From the NCBI RefSeq assembly GCF_900142025.1, contig NZ_FQZM01000030.1, positions 1 to 46,981 of the forward strand: 46,981 nucleotides of DNA, read 5' to 3'. The translations under genes were made by a program, and so were the position numbers. The notes below the pieces were generated by a model, which saw only the letters and a program-made list of their open reading frames with translations, was not told where the DNA came from and ran no database searches. The stretch is from Desulfofundulus thermosubterraneus DSM 16057 (GTDB taxonomy: Bacteria > Bacillota > Desulfotomaculia > Desulfotomaculales > Desulfovirgulaceae). The stretch's first letter is position 1. Every line of letters begins with the position of its first letter. Shown here in pieces: positions 1 to 8,207 of this stretch.

Positions 1-339
1 CAAAATGAGGTCGTATTCCATGCGGGATACGGCTTTGGCCAGGATGGTGGCCGTGGTGTATTCGTCTATTTCTTCCAATTCGGGGGTGATGAGCACAGCC
101 CGGTCGGCGCCCATGGCCAGGGCCTGGCGCAGGACGTCCTGGGCCTTTGGCCCGCCCATGCTGACCACGGTTACTTCCCCTTTGGTTTTCTCCCTGATGC
201 GCAGGGCTTCTTCCACGGCAAATTCATCGTAGGGGTTCATGATCAGGCTGACGCCTTCCGGGTTGATTTTGCCCTGCGCGTCGAGGGTGATTTTGGCTTC
301 CGTGTCAAAGGTTTGCTTGGTGAATACTACTACCTTCAT
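1..339 (-). CDS. etfB: Electron transfer flavoprotein beta subunit, partial (3' end beyond window)
   Basis: The frame opens at an ATG at 339 and runs off the left edge after 113 codons. It begins MKVVVFTKQTFDTEAKI and contains NPYDEFAVEEALRI and VVSMGGPKAQ, the N-terminal FAD/AMP-binding region of EtfB. EtfB with EtfA takes electrons from acyl-CoA dehydrogenases and passes them to the quinone pool or other acceptors. This fits the acyl-CoA dehydrogenase of the same strand at 8208-9365. It is the last visible gene of the operon; etfA is expected to follow outside the window. A 159-bp internal piece (110-268) recurs almost identically at 2878-3036, so this copy appears separated from its original operon position by an inserted two-gene segment. 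The family assignment is secure; the length cannot be judged. Confidence 0.93.
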   Translation of the reverse strand, partial: MKVVVFTKQTFDTEAKITLDAQGKINPEGVSLIMNPYDEFAVEEALRIREKTKGEVTVVSMGGPKAQDVLRQALAMGADRAVLITPELEEIDEYTTATILAKAVSRMEYDLIL

Positions 340-415
340 TTAAATAACACCTTCCCTTAGTAATCTTCCACCACGAAGAACCGGACAACGGAAGGAACAA
401 CAATCTTGCTTCATG

Positions 416-1696
416 TCAATTAGTCCAGTGAGTAAATTGCTGGCGCAAATAATTTCTAAAATTTGGATGTGCTATGTTTATGAGCAACTGTGCCCGCTGA
501 TTTATATCTTTGCCCCATAATTCAGCCACTCCATACTCAGTAACGATAAAATGCACATCGCTCCGCAAAGAACTAACAGTAGCACCCTCCGCAAGAAACG
601 GAACTATCCTAGAAGTGTTTCCCCCCCGGGCGGTAGAGGGTAGAACGATAATAGACCTGCCTCCAGGGGCATTTAAGGCACCATTTACAAAATCGGCCTG
701 ACCTCCAATGCCACTGATATGCGACCTGCCAAGCGATTCTGCGTTTACTTGACCAGTCAGGTCCACCTCGACAGCTGAGTTTATAGCGATAAAATTTTTT
801 ATCTGGCTTAAGACACTAGAAGAATGAGTAACAGAATAAGGACGAAATTCGATTAAGGGATGTAAATGTACAAACTCATATAGTTTTTCAGTACCCAATA
901 CGCTTGCGGTGACTACCTTATTGGGATAAACACTTTTGAACCGACCATTAACGACACCTTTTTCTATAAGAGGAACAATACCATCACCCAGTATGCCAGA
1001 ATGGATTCCCAGATCGTGCTTATCACTTAAACAATCCAACAGGGTATCCATGAGGGTTCCAATGCCCAATTGCAACGTAGAACCATCGGGCACCAATTCA
1101 GCAACAAAAGCCCCAATCTTTCGCGCTACACCACCACCTTGAGCATTTTTTGGGGTTAATGGAGGGTAAGTAGTTTCTATGAACCAATCGAATTCAGTTA
1201 CATGTACCAGAGTATCACCATTTGTGCGGGGCATTTGTTCATTAACTTCTGCTATCACACACCGTGCGTTCCTCATAAAGGCCCTGGCAGCCCCAACAAC
1301 AAGCCCAAAACTACAATACCCTGCATTATCAGGAGGTGAAACCTGAAGGAAAGCAAAATCCAAACATTTTTTCATGTCTAAAAATCTTTCAATTTGTGAG
1401 TAACGAAGAGGAAGATAACATACCTTGCCTGTTAAAACTGCTTTACGAAACGCAGGTCCTACATTATATGTATAAATCTTAATCCCTTCAGTTGTAACCA
1501 ACTCACCCGGACCAATGGATAGTCCCTGAAAAACTTTAACATCCTGTAAATTGCCAGGATGATTAGCCATGGCTTTTATAATTGTGCGGGGCTCACCAGC
1601 CATTTCACCCAATCCGACCGCATTCCCAGGTTTTATCATCTTTACGACCTTTTCAGGGCTCAATGTCCGGTTCCGGTAATAAGTGCGCCACTCCAT
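416..1696 (-). CDS. Acetyl-CoA hydrolase/transferase family protein (4-hydroxybutyrate CoA-transferase-like)
   Basis: A 426-residue protein, a normal length for the AbfT/Cat2 class of CoA-transferases. These move CoA between acetyl-CoA (or another acyl-CoA) and a carboxylate. Visible family signatures are GIHSGILGDG, INSAVEVDLTGQVNAES (whose Glu is the presumed CoA-thioester-forming residue) and SGIGGQADFVNGA, then FIVTEYGVAEL near the C-terminus. The ATG at 1696 has GAGGGGG seven bases upstream. The gene and its neighbour at 1762-2538 are visibly more AT-rich than the thiolase/dehydrogenase genes beyond 3045. Both lie between two copies of an etfB segment, which points to acquisition as a cassette. 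The acceptor acid is unknown; acetoacetate or a branched acid would suit the surroundings, but that is inference. Confidence 0.9.
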   Translation of the reverse strand: MEWRTYYRNRTLSPEKVVKMIKPGNAVGLGEMAGEPRTIIKAMANHPGNLQDVKVFQGLSIGPGELVTTEGIKIYTYNVGPAFRKAVLTGKVCYLPLRYSQIERFLDMKKCLDFAFLQVSPPDNAGYCSFGLVVGAARAFMRNARCVIAEVNEQMPRTNGDTLVHVTEFDWFIETTYPPLTPKNAQGGGVARKIGAFVAELVPDGSTLQLGIGTLMDTLLDCLSDKHDLGIHSGILGDGIVPLIEKGVVNGRFKSVYPNKVVTASVLGTEKLYEFVHLHPLIEFRPYSVTHSSSVLSQIKNFIAINSAVEVDLTGQVNAESLGRSHISGIGGQADFVNGALNAPGGRSIIVLPSTARGGNTSRIVPFLAEGATVSSLRSDVHFIVTEYGVAELWGKDINQRAQLLINIAHPNFRNYLRQQFTHWTN

Positions 1697-1761
1697 ATAA
1701 AATCCCCCTCTTTAATTCACGGGGATTAATACTTAAGTACATCAAATATAAAAAGTCCGTT

Positions 1762-2538
1762 CTACTTGAAAACAGGTTTCCTTTTTTCCAAAAAAGCATT
1801 TCTTCCCTCGATAAAATGCTCTGTCCCGAAGCAGATATCCTGTGCCAGAGCTTCAAATTCCAAAACAGATTCCAGGTCAGAATTAAGGCTTAAGTTTAAA
1901 ATCCTCTTTGTCAGCGCAATAGCATTTGTAGCTCCATTCGCCAACTCAAAGGCTAACTGACTTGCCATGGGAAGAAGTTTATCTGCTTCCACTACTTTAT
2001 TAACAAGACCAATTTCTTTCGCTTCCTGTGCATCTATCATTCTACCCGTAAACATGAGTTCTTTTGCCCGGTTGAGCCCAATTAATCGTGGTAGGAAATA
2101 GAGACCTCCCGTATCGGGAATTAATCCAACTTTAACAAAGGATTGAGCAAACTTGGCATCTACCGAGGCGATAATAATATCGGAGGCAAGTGCGAGATTG
2201 CATCCCGCTCCGGCAGCAATACCATTTACAGCAGCAATTACAGGAATGGGCAAATGAATTAAATTAGTTAACCAGCGATGCAACTCCTTTAATCTTTTCC
2301 TGCCGTCCAGCGGTTTAAAAGGCTGCTGCATGCTTTTGATGTCTCCCCCTGCGCAGAAAGCACGCCCTTTGCCACTAATAATCATGGCCTTAATTTTAGG
2401 ATCGCTACGCACAGCCTCAATAATATCGCTTAATTCGGCCCGCATCTCCAGGTCGAGGGCATTTAAAGATTCAGGTTTGTTGAGGAATACTCTACAAACG
2501 CTTTCTTCACGTTCCACTATTATCGTTCTGTACTCCAC
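1762..2538 (-). CDS. Enoyl-CoA hydratase/isomerase family protein, PaaG-like
   Basis: A 258-residue crotonase-fold protein starting at GTG 2538 (GGAGTGAT upstream). The oxyanion-hole segment AGGDIKSM (about residues 63-70) is intact. The two catalytic Glu of true enoyl-CoA hydratases are missing: the first is Asn114 (AGAGCNLALASD) and the second aligns with Phe134. Asp142 in GLIPDTGG is present. This combination is typical of PaaG-type ring or double-bond isomerases, so an isomerase is more likely than a hydratase. It lies 65 bp upstream of the CoA-transferase, is AT-rich like it, and is probably co-transcribed. The substrate cannot be read from the sequence. Confidence 0.85.
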   Translation of the reverse strand: MEYRTIIVEREESVCRVFLNKPESLNALDLEMRAELSDIIEAVRSDPKIKAMIISGKGRAFCAGGDIKSMQQPFKPLDGRKRLKELHRWLTNLIHLPIPVIAAVNGIAAGAGCNLALASDIIIASVDAKFAQSFVKVGLIPDTGGLYFLPRLIGLNRAKELMFTGRMIDAQEAKEIGLVNKVVEADKLLPMASQLAFELANGATNAIALTKRILNLSLNSDLESVLEFEALAQDICFGTEHFIEGRNAFLEKRKPVFK

Positions 2539-2648
2539 CGCTTGATCACTCCAGAGTTACCTTTATTTGCAGAATTTCCTTATGATGAGCAGAAATACAT
2601 TTTATTGTTGCGGTAATCAAAATTTGGTTTTGGTATAATTTTTGGTTT

Positions 2649-2864
2649 TTAGCAGCACAAACCAGCACTGGATCGAACTCTGCTGGTCGTATAATTTCTT
2701 CCAGTTGGTACTGGTGCAGTCAGGACATTAGTCATAAAAAATCTCAGTTCCCTCTCAGATGCGGTCCGGTAACCCCAGGCATAGCCAAGGGCCCAAATAT
2801 CTTCCTGGCGATTAATGTCATTCTTCATCCAGGTGGCCTCTCCCAGGCCAAAATGTCCGTGCTA
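2649..2864 (-). pseudogene. Possible coding remnant of unknown origin
   Basis: Between the PaaG-like gene and the etfB fragment the minus strand has an open frame that ends in TAA at 2649. It reads protein-like (for example TWMKNDINRQEDIWALGY) but has no start codon context and meets a stop at 2862-2864. A neighbouring frame continues some sense upstream, as expected from a frameshift. I do not recognise the family. The segment is part of the interval that separates the two etfB copies, and could be the tail of a gene brought in with the inserted cassette. It may also be a chance frame. Confidence 0.25.
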
Positions 2865-2877
2865 TCCAGAAGCATTG

Positions 2878-3036
2878 CCCATGGCCAGGGCCTGGCGCAG
2901 GACGTCCTGGGCTTTTGGCCCGCCCATGCTGACCACGGTTACTTCCCCTTTGGTTTTTTCCTTGATGCGCAGGGCTTCTTCCACGGCAAATTCATCGTAA
3001 AGGTTCATGATCAGGCTGACGCCTTCCGGGTTGATT
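2878..3036 (-). repeat. Truncated etfB copy; direct repeat of 110-268
   Basis: These 159 bp match 110-268 in the same orientation with five mismatches by eye (about 97 percent). They encode roughly residues 25-77 of EtfB (NPEGVSLIMNLYDEFAVEEA...), without the gene's start or the rest of the protein. The fragment begins eight bases after the hydrolase stop codon at 3045-3047. This suggests that etfB originally followed the hydrolase directly, and that the 2.6 kb between the two copies was inserted with partial duplication. A low-quality GTG start exists at 3044 but there is no full-length product, so it is a gene relic rather than a functional gene. Confidence 0.88.
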
Positions 3037-3044
3037 ACCGCCAC

Positions 3045-3806
3045 TCAGTTTGCCCGTATCATATTTAAAAAGTCAATTATTGCTTTGTTTACTTCACCGG
3101 GTTTTTCCAGCATAGTCATATGCCCGGCACCGTAAATAATCTTTAGCCGGGAGTTTGCTATTTGATTGTTTAAGTAGTGGGCATACTTAACCGGCGTCAT
3201 TTTGTCTTCATCCCCAACAATGATCAGGGTGGGAACTTTGATTTTCTGAATGTCACTCATCCGGTCAAAACTGTCACAGGCCAGATAATCCGCGAGATAT
3301 AGCGCAGAGGGAAGCCCTTCCATTTCTCGCCTAAAGCTTTGCAACACGCTCTCTGGAACGGCAGAACCAAAGAGATTGTTTATATTGTGCAGCGGCAATT
3401 CACCCCCGGCCAGGGTATCCAGAACCTGCGGATTCACCCTCAGTCGTGCTCCCGTGCCTACCAGTATGAGCCCCTGCAATTTTTCCGCATGGCGCAGGGC
3501 AAACTCCAGGGCAATGGCGCCGCCCATGGAGTGCCCGGCCAGAACGAATTTCCTGCTGGGTAAGGTATCGACAAAACCAGCAACTAACTCGGCGTACTCG
3601 GTAATGGAGGCAAGAGGTCTCCCGCCGGATTGTCCGTGCCCGGGTAAATCCAGGGCTACCGCCCGGTATAAACCCTTGATGGCTTCCAGCTGAGCGGACC
3701 ATCGCCGGCCGGAACCTCCCGCACCATGAACAAATATTATCAGCGGCTCTCGGCCCGTTGTCTCCTGGTAGTAAATTTTTAGGTCGTTATGCATAAGGTA
3801 TGGCAT
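3045..3806 (-). CDS. Alpha/beta hydrolase
   Basis: A 253-residue cytosolic alpha/beta-hydrolase. The oxyanion-hole motif VHGAGGSGRRW lies near residues 26-36, the nucleophile elbow GHSMGG near residue 93, an acid Asp in VGDEDKMTP and the catalytic His in GAGHMTML near the C-terminus, so the triad is complete. It is the last intact gene of the GC-rich part of the operon, 27 bp after the DUF35 gene. In such an operon a thioesterase or a ring/diketone hydrolase would make sense, but the family is too broad to name a substrate. The ATG at 3806 follows AAAGGCAGAG. The gene ends just before the broken etfB fragment. Confidence 0.88.
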   Translation of the reverse strand: MPYLMHNDLKIYYQETTGREPLIIFVHGAGGSGRRWSAQLEAIKGLYRAVALDLPGHGQSGGRPLASITEYAELVAGFVDTLPSRKFVLAGHSMGGAIALEFALRHAEKLQGLILVGTGARLRVNPQVLDTLAGGELPLHNINNLFGSAVPESVLQSFRREMEGLPSALYLADYLACDSFDRMSDIQKIKVPTLIIVGDEDKMTPVKYAHYLNNQIANSRLKIIYGAGHMTMLEKPGEVNKAIIDFLNMIRAN

Positions 3807-3833
3807 TCAACATCTCTGCCTTTTCTTCATGAA

Positions 3834-4256
3834 TTAATCTTTTTTGGGCCGGAATTTGTAACCATACCTGATCACATCTTCTTCCGTGTATATTCTTCTG
3901 ATGACCAGTTCCACCGGCATGCCAATTTCTACTTGATCCTTTTCCACATCCACCAGCTGGGCCACAATGCGGGGCCCTTCATCCAGTTCCACCAGCACCA
4001 CCGGGTAGAACCGGCGGTAGGCCGCCTCTTCACTGAATTCCGGTGGCGCCCCGGCACCGGCAATAATGGTATATGAATAAACCTTGCCCTTGCCGCTTAG
4101 CTGTGCTTCTTCAAATTGATCGAAATTACCGCAATACTTGCATCCTGCTTTGGGCGGGAAATTTATTTTGCCGCACTTCAGACACTTCAGGCCCACCAGG
4201 CGGTAGCGCTGCTTGACTGCCCGCTGGTACATGGGTATGGATATATGGGCTCCCAC
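3834..4256 (-). CDS. DUF35 OB-fold/zinc-ribbon protein (thiolase partner)
   Basis: A 140-residue protein with an N-terminal rubredoxin-like zinc ribbon (CLKCGKINFPPKAGCKYC, about residues 24-41) followed by an OB-fold (GKGKVYSYTII ... FYPVVLVELDEG). DUF35 proteins bind CoA and form complexes with thiolases. Known cases are the archaeal thiolase/HMG-CoA-synthase complex, where DUF35 bridges the two enzymes, and BbsA, the partner of thiolase BbsB in anaerobic toluene degradation. The gene lies 15 bp after the HMG-CoA-synthase-like gene and next to the thiolase, exactly the trio described for those complexes. I infer that the three products form one assembly. The ATG at 4256 follows GAGGTGATTTACCAGTGG. 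Confidence 0.88.
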   Translation of the reverse strand: MGAHISIPMYQRAVKQRYRLVGLKCLKCGKINFPPKAGCKYCGNFDQFEEAQLSGKGKVYSYTIIAGAGAPPEFSEEAAYRRFYPVVLVELDEGPRIVAQLVDVEKDQVEIGMPVELVIRRIYTEEDVIRYGYKFRPKKD

Positions 4257-4271
4257 TGGTAAATCACCTCG

Positions 4272-5288
4272 CTAGATGTATCTTTTAACCTGCAGGTACT
4301 GGGCGTAGCCAAGGTAAGTTATATTTTCATCCAGCTGCTTTTTGACCGTGTTTCTTCCTTCCTTTAAAGGTGCACCGGTAACCGTTAAGCTAACGGCCAT
4401 GCTTCCCGCACCGGATCCATATGCCGCCAGTAAAATTTTTTCCCCGGGTTTGGACTGGTCCAGGACAGCCGCCAAGCTCAACAGGGCAGAGGAAGCACCC
4501 GTGTCGCCGGTTTGCTCGTAAAGCAGGCCGGGAGCCAGTTGCTCCTCGTCAAACCCCAGTTTTTTGGCCACACTCTTCGCACTGCGGCCATCGATCTCTT
4601 GAATAACCAGATAATTGTAATCAGAAGGCTTCCTACCCAGCTTCTCCATCAGGCTTTGGAGCGCCCGGGTGACCAGCTGGTTGTAGGATGCGAACGTAAA
4701 AGCCCGTACACCTATATCTCTGAGGTTGTTGTCGCCTGCAGGGCGGAAGCGCTCCCCCAGCATTTCATTGACGAAAGAATTGAAGCCGTCTATCTCAGCA
4801 ATGAGATTTTCCGTACCTAAAATATAGGCTACACCACCGGCACCAAGACCATGTTCAATGCTTTCCCGCGGGCAAGCCCGCGGCGCATCGGCGGCAATCA
4901 CCAGGGCGTTCCGGCCGCTGCCGGCACTGAGAAAAGCCCAGGCCGTCAATAAAGCCTCACTGCCCGCCCTGATGGACTGGCCGTGTTCGGTAGCTATTAC
5001 ATCCTCCCTCAGGCCGAGCATAACCGCAGCGGCTCCCGATACCATCTTTTCCTGGTAGGGAGGATTAGTGGAAGCCCAGCATAGTATTTCAATCTCTTCG
5101 GGGTTTATGCCGCATTTCAGGGCTTCTTTGGCCGCCTCAACGCCCATGGTTAACGCGTCTTCGTCAAAATCCATGACGGTTTTTTCCTTAATGCCGGCGG
5201 CACAGTTACCCCAGGCTTGCTGGTATTCCTTTTTGGTTATTCTTAACCGGGGCAGGTATGCGCCATAACCGACTATCCCCACTGCCAT
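4272..5288 (-). CDS. HMG-CoA-synthase-like thiolase-fold protein lacking catalytic Cys
   Basis: A 338-residue protein beginning MAVGIVGYGAYLPRLRITK, as archaeal/bacterial HMG-CoA synthases do. The start at 5288 was chosen because GGGAGGGG lies just upstream and the preceding thiolase gene ends at 5293. The family normally has a nucleophilic Cys in a motif like FACKAG; here the aligned stretch is EHGQSIRAGSEA, so the Cys position is Ile106. The catalytic His region (normally FHxPxGK) reads VIQEIDGRSAK and also lacks the His. The fold appears complete (GAGGVAYILG, GDTGASSALLSLA, YGSGAGSMAVSL). It is therefore probably a non-catalytic structural partner of the thiolase, or it uses different chemistry. 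It sits between the thiolase and DUF35 genes. Confidence 0.85.
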   Translation of the reverse strand: MAVGIVGYGAYLPRLRITKKEYQQAWGNCAAGIKEKTVMDFDEDALTMGVEAAKEALKCGINPEEIEILCWASTNPPYQEKMVSGAAAVMLGLREDVIATEHGQSIRAGSEALLTAWAFLSAGSGRNALVIAADAPRACPRESIEHGLGAGGVAYILGTENLIAEIDGFNSFVNEMLGERFRPAGDNNLRDIGVRAFTFASYNQLVTRALQSLMEKLGRKPSDYNYLVIQEIDGRSAKSVAKKLGFDEEQLAPGLLYEQTGDTGASSALLSLAAVLDQSKPGEKILLAAYGSGAGSMAVSLTVTGAPLKEGRNTVKKQLDENITYLGYAQYLQVKRYI

Positions 5289-5292
5289 CTTG

Positions 5293-6468
5293 CTACCCCT
5301 CCCGCCTGTAAATGAATACCGTCGCCGTCCCACCAGACCCGCCCACGTTGTGGGAAAGGCCAATTTCGGCGTTCTTTATCTGCCGCTCCGGGTTTTTAGC
5401 CTGCCCGCGCAACTGGTTAAATACTTCATAGGCCTGCCCGCAACCGGTAGCCCCAATAGGGTGGCCTTTACTCTTCAACCCGCCGCTCACATTAACGGGG
5501 ATACGTCCGCCCAGGGAAGTAGCCTCTTCATCAAGAAGACGGCCGGCTTCTCCCTTCTCGCAGAATCCCAGGTCATAGTAGGCCACCACTTCCGCGATGG
5601 TGAAGCAGTCGTGCACTTCCGCAAAGTCAATGTCCTCCGGTTTTACCCCGGCCTGTTTGTATGCCTCCTGGGCGGCCATGCGGGCGGCCTTGAAACTGGT
5701 GATGCAATCCCTGTCCTGCACGGCCAGGTAGTCGGTACCGGCACCATAGCCAATAATATAAACGGGATGATCGGTGAATTCCCTTGCCCGCTCCTCGCTG
5801 CACAGCAGGACCACCGCAGCCCCGTCAGTGGTGGGACAACAATCCCAGATATTCAGGGGATAGGCCACCGGTGCCCCTGCCACGGCCATTTCCAGGGTAA
5901 TTTCCCGCCGGAACTGCGCCTTGGGGTTCATGGCCCCGTGTCTGTGGTTTTTCACGGCCACCTTGGCCAGCTGCTCCCGGGTTAAGCCAAACTCATGCAT
6001 GTACCTGCTGGCCACCAGGGCATAGATGCCGGCAAAGGTCAACCCGGCCAGCCTTTCAAATTCGGTGTCTCCGGAAATACCCAACCAGTATTTCGTCTTG
6101 GTGGAGGAAACATCCCGCATCTTTTCTATCCCTCCGGCCAGTGCGATATCACACTTGCCGGAAGCCACCGCGCAAATGGCGCTGTACAGGGCAAAACCAC
6201 CGGACGCACAGGCATTTTCCACCCTGATGGCCGGAACGTGAGGCAACCCCACATGCCCCATCAAAAGAGCGGCAAGTTGTCCCAGTTGAAACCCGCTCCC
6301 TGCGCTCAGGGACCCGATATAGGCCAGTTGAATTTCTCTGGGATCTATTCCCTTGTCCACACTATGTAGCATGTCTTTAAAGGCCCAGGCAAAAAGTTCC
6401 TTCACCCCCAGGGTGGGGAATTCGCCGTAAGGCGTCTGCCCGGCGCCGACAATGGCCACTCTTCTCAT
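5293..6468 (-). CDS. SCP2-type thiolase (acetyl-CoA acetyltransferase family)
   Basis: A 391-residue thiolase. The nucleophilic Cys87 lies in VENACASGGFAL. The HDCF motif (SCP2-type thiolases) and the GHPIGATG His motif near residue 340 are present, and the C-terminus has SHNVGGSGGTATVF. It would cleave a 3-oxoacyl-CoA with CoA to acetyl-CoA plus a shortened acyl-CoA, or a branched/aromatic 3-oxoacyl-CoA as BbsB does. The downstream HMG-CoA-synthase-like and DUF35 genes, separated by only 4 and 15 bp, argue for a multi-protein thiolase complex. The ATG at 6468 is the only good start. Confidence 0.93.
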   Translation of the reverse strand: MRRVAIVGAGQTPYGEFPTLGVKELFAWAFKDMLHSVDKGIDPREIQLAYIGSLSAGSGFQLGQLAALLMGHVGLPHVPAIRVENACASGGFALYSAICAVASGKCDIALAGGIEKMRDVSSTKTKYWLGISGDTEFERLAGLTFAGIYALVASRYMHEFGLTREQLAKVAVKNHRHGAMNPKAQFRREITLEMAVAGAPVAYPLNIWDCCPTTDGAAVVLLCSEERAREFTDHPVYIIGYGAGTDYLAVQDRDCITSFKAARMAAQEAYKQAGVKPEDIDFAEVHDCFTIAEVVAYYDLGFCEKGEAGRLLDEEATSLGGRIPVNVSGGLKSKGHPIGATGCGQAYEVFNQLRGQAKNPERQIKNAEIGLSHNVGGSGGTATVFIYRREG

Positions 6469-6505
6469 CGCTCATTCCCCCGCTTTAAGGAATTGCCACC
6501 TGTTT

Positions 6506-7282
6506 TTACCTTCCTTTATAAACCGGGCGTCTCTTTTCCAAAAAAGCAGTCAACCCTTCCAAACGATCCTCTGTTCCAAACAGTATTGTTTGAGCCAGCC
6601 TTTCCATGATTAAGCCGGATTCAAGGCTGACATTGCTGCCCCAGTTGATCACTGCCTTGGCAAAACGAACGGCGAGAGGTCCTTTCGCCATTATCTTCTG
6701 GGCCATTTCCTTGGCTGCCCGCACTGCCTCACCGGCGGGCACTACTTTGTTAACCAGCCCAATCCGGTAGGCTTCGGCGGCATCAATGATTTCACCGGTT
6801 AGAATCAATTCCTTGGCATTACCAATACCTACCAGCCGGGCCAAGCGCTGGGTGCCGCCTGCTCCGGGCAAAATGCCCAGGTTCAGTTCCGGCTGGCCGA
6901 GCCTGGCGTTTTCAGCGGCCACGCGCAGGTCACAGGCCAGGGCCAGTTCACAGCCGCCTCCCAAGGCGTAGCCATTAATGGCTGCAATGGTAACCTTCTC
7001 CATGTTGGCCAGGCGGTTTAAAGTGGCCTGGTTCTCGTTTACAAAGGTTTCCAGCATGGTTCTTTCTTTCAGGGAAGCCACATCTGCACCGGCCACAAAG
7101 GCTTTATCCCCCGCCCCGGTGAAAATCAGTACCTGTATTTCCTCATCTTTTTCCACCTGGTCAATCAACGAGTTGATCTCCTGCCAGGTTTCCCGGTTTA
7201 AGGCATTGCGAACCTCCGGGCGGTTGACCGTGGCCACGGCAATGCCTTCTTCCTTTTCCAGGATAAGGTTTTTGAAACCCAT
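6506..7282 (-). CDS. Enoyl-CoA hydratase (crotonase family)
   Basis: A 258-residue crotonase with both catalytic Glu in place: Glu112 in GGGCELALACD and Glu132 in LGQPELNLG, 20 residues apart as in classical crotonase. The oxyanion segment VAGADVAS is also present. It hydrates trans-2-enoyl-CoA to 3-hydroxyacyl-CoA. The start was placed at ATG 7282, with GGTGGAGG seven bases upstream; a GTG at 7294 inside that ribosome binding site is less likely. It lies 12 bp after the 3-hydroxyacyl-CoA dehydrogenase gene, in the normal order of a beta-oxidation operon. Confidence 0.93.
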   Translation of the reverse strand: MGFKNLILEKEEGIAVATVNRPEVRNALNRETWQEINSLIDQVEKDEEIQVLIFTGAGDKAFVAGADVASLKERTMLETFVNENQATLNRLANMEKVTIAAINGYALGGGCELALACDLRVAAENARLGQPELNLGILPGAGGTQRLARLVGIGNAKELILTGEIIDAAEAYRIGLVNKVVPAGEAVRAAKEMAQKIMAKGPLAVRFAKAVINWGSNVSLESGLIMERLAQTILFGTEDRLEGLTAFLEKRRPVYKGR

Positions 7283-7294
7283 TATGTCCTCCAC

Positions 7295-8152
7295 CTACTT
7301 CCCGGTATAATCATAAACGCCTTTACCTACCTTGCGTCCCAGTCTGCCCGCCTGAACGTACTTAACCAGCAGCGGGGCGGGGCGGTACTTCTCGCCCAGA
7401 GTTTTATGCAGGTATTCCAGTATTTTTAACCTGGTATCCAGCCCTACCAGATCGACCATCTCAAAGGGGCCCATGGGATGGTTCAGACCAAGCTTGAGGG
7501 CTTTGTCAATGTCCTCCGGTGTACCCAGACCTTCTTGAAGCATTAAAAAGGCCTCGTTCCCAATGAGCGCATTGATCCGGGTGGTCACAAAGCCCGGAAA
7601 CTCGTTGATTTTCACGGTCTCCTTGCCCATTTGTTTACAGGCTTCTGCGGAGATTGCGTAGGTCTCCTCCGATGTTTCCAGCCCGCAAATAATTTCGACC
7701 AGTTTCATTATGTGTACGGGATTGAAGAAATGCAGGCCAATCACTTTTTCCGGTCTTTTTGTGGCAGCGGCAATCTCGGTAATGCTCATGGAGGAAGTAT
7801 TGGTCGCAAGGATGGTATGAGTGGGGCAGTATTCATCAAGCTTGGCGAAAACGTCCTGCTTCAATTTCATATCTTCCGGGACGGCCTCAATAACCAGATC
7901 CACATCCTGAGCCGCTTCTTTCAAATCGGTAAAACAGCTGATGCGGGCCAGGGCGGCCTCTTTATCTTCCGGCTTGACCTTGCCCCGTTCCACCCCTTTT
8001 TGCATGTTGTCCTCAATGATCTTCAATGACTTTTCCAGATACTCGCTGCTTACATCCTGCATGTTAACCTGAAAGCCGCCCAGAGCACAGACATGGGCTA
8101 TTCCCCTTCCCATGGTACCGGCACCGATCACGGCAACCTTTCGAACTATCAT
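7295..8152 (-). CDS. 3-hydroxybutyryl-CoA dehydrogenase
   Basis: A 285-residue NAD-dependent 3-hydroxyacyl-CoA dehydrogenase. It opens with MIVRKVAVIGAGTMGRGIAH (Rossmann GxGxxG). It has the conserved TNTSS and HFFNPVHIMKLVEII (catalytic His) and the C-terminal GLNHPMGPFEMVDLVGLDT dimerisation region. The ATG at 8152 is supported by GGGGAGGAG seven bases upstream; an open frame extends to 8221 but without homology. It oxidises 3-hydroxyacyl-CoA to 3-oxoacyl-CoA, the substrate of the downstream thiolase. The length matches the short monofunctional family (about 283 residues). Confidence 0.94.
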   Translation of the reverse strand: MIVRKVAVIGAGTMGRGIAHVCALGGFQVNMQDVSSEYLEKSLKIIEDNMQKGVERGKVKPEDKEAALARISCFTDLKEAAQDVDLVIEAVPEDMKLKQDVFAKLDEYCPTHTILATNTSSMSITEIAAATKRPEKVIGLHFFNPVHIMKLVEIICGLETSEETYAISAEACKQMGKETVKINEFPGFVTTRINALIGNEAFLMLQEGLGTPEDIDKALKLGLNHPMGPFEMVDLVGLDTRLKILEYLHKTLGEKYRPAPLLVKYVQAGRLGRKVGKGVYDYTGK

Positions 8153-8207
8153 TATTGTTCTCCTCCCCGGAAATAATCTCTCTAAACATGCTGATTGTCT
8201 GGCCGGT

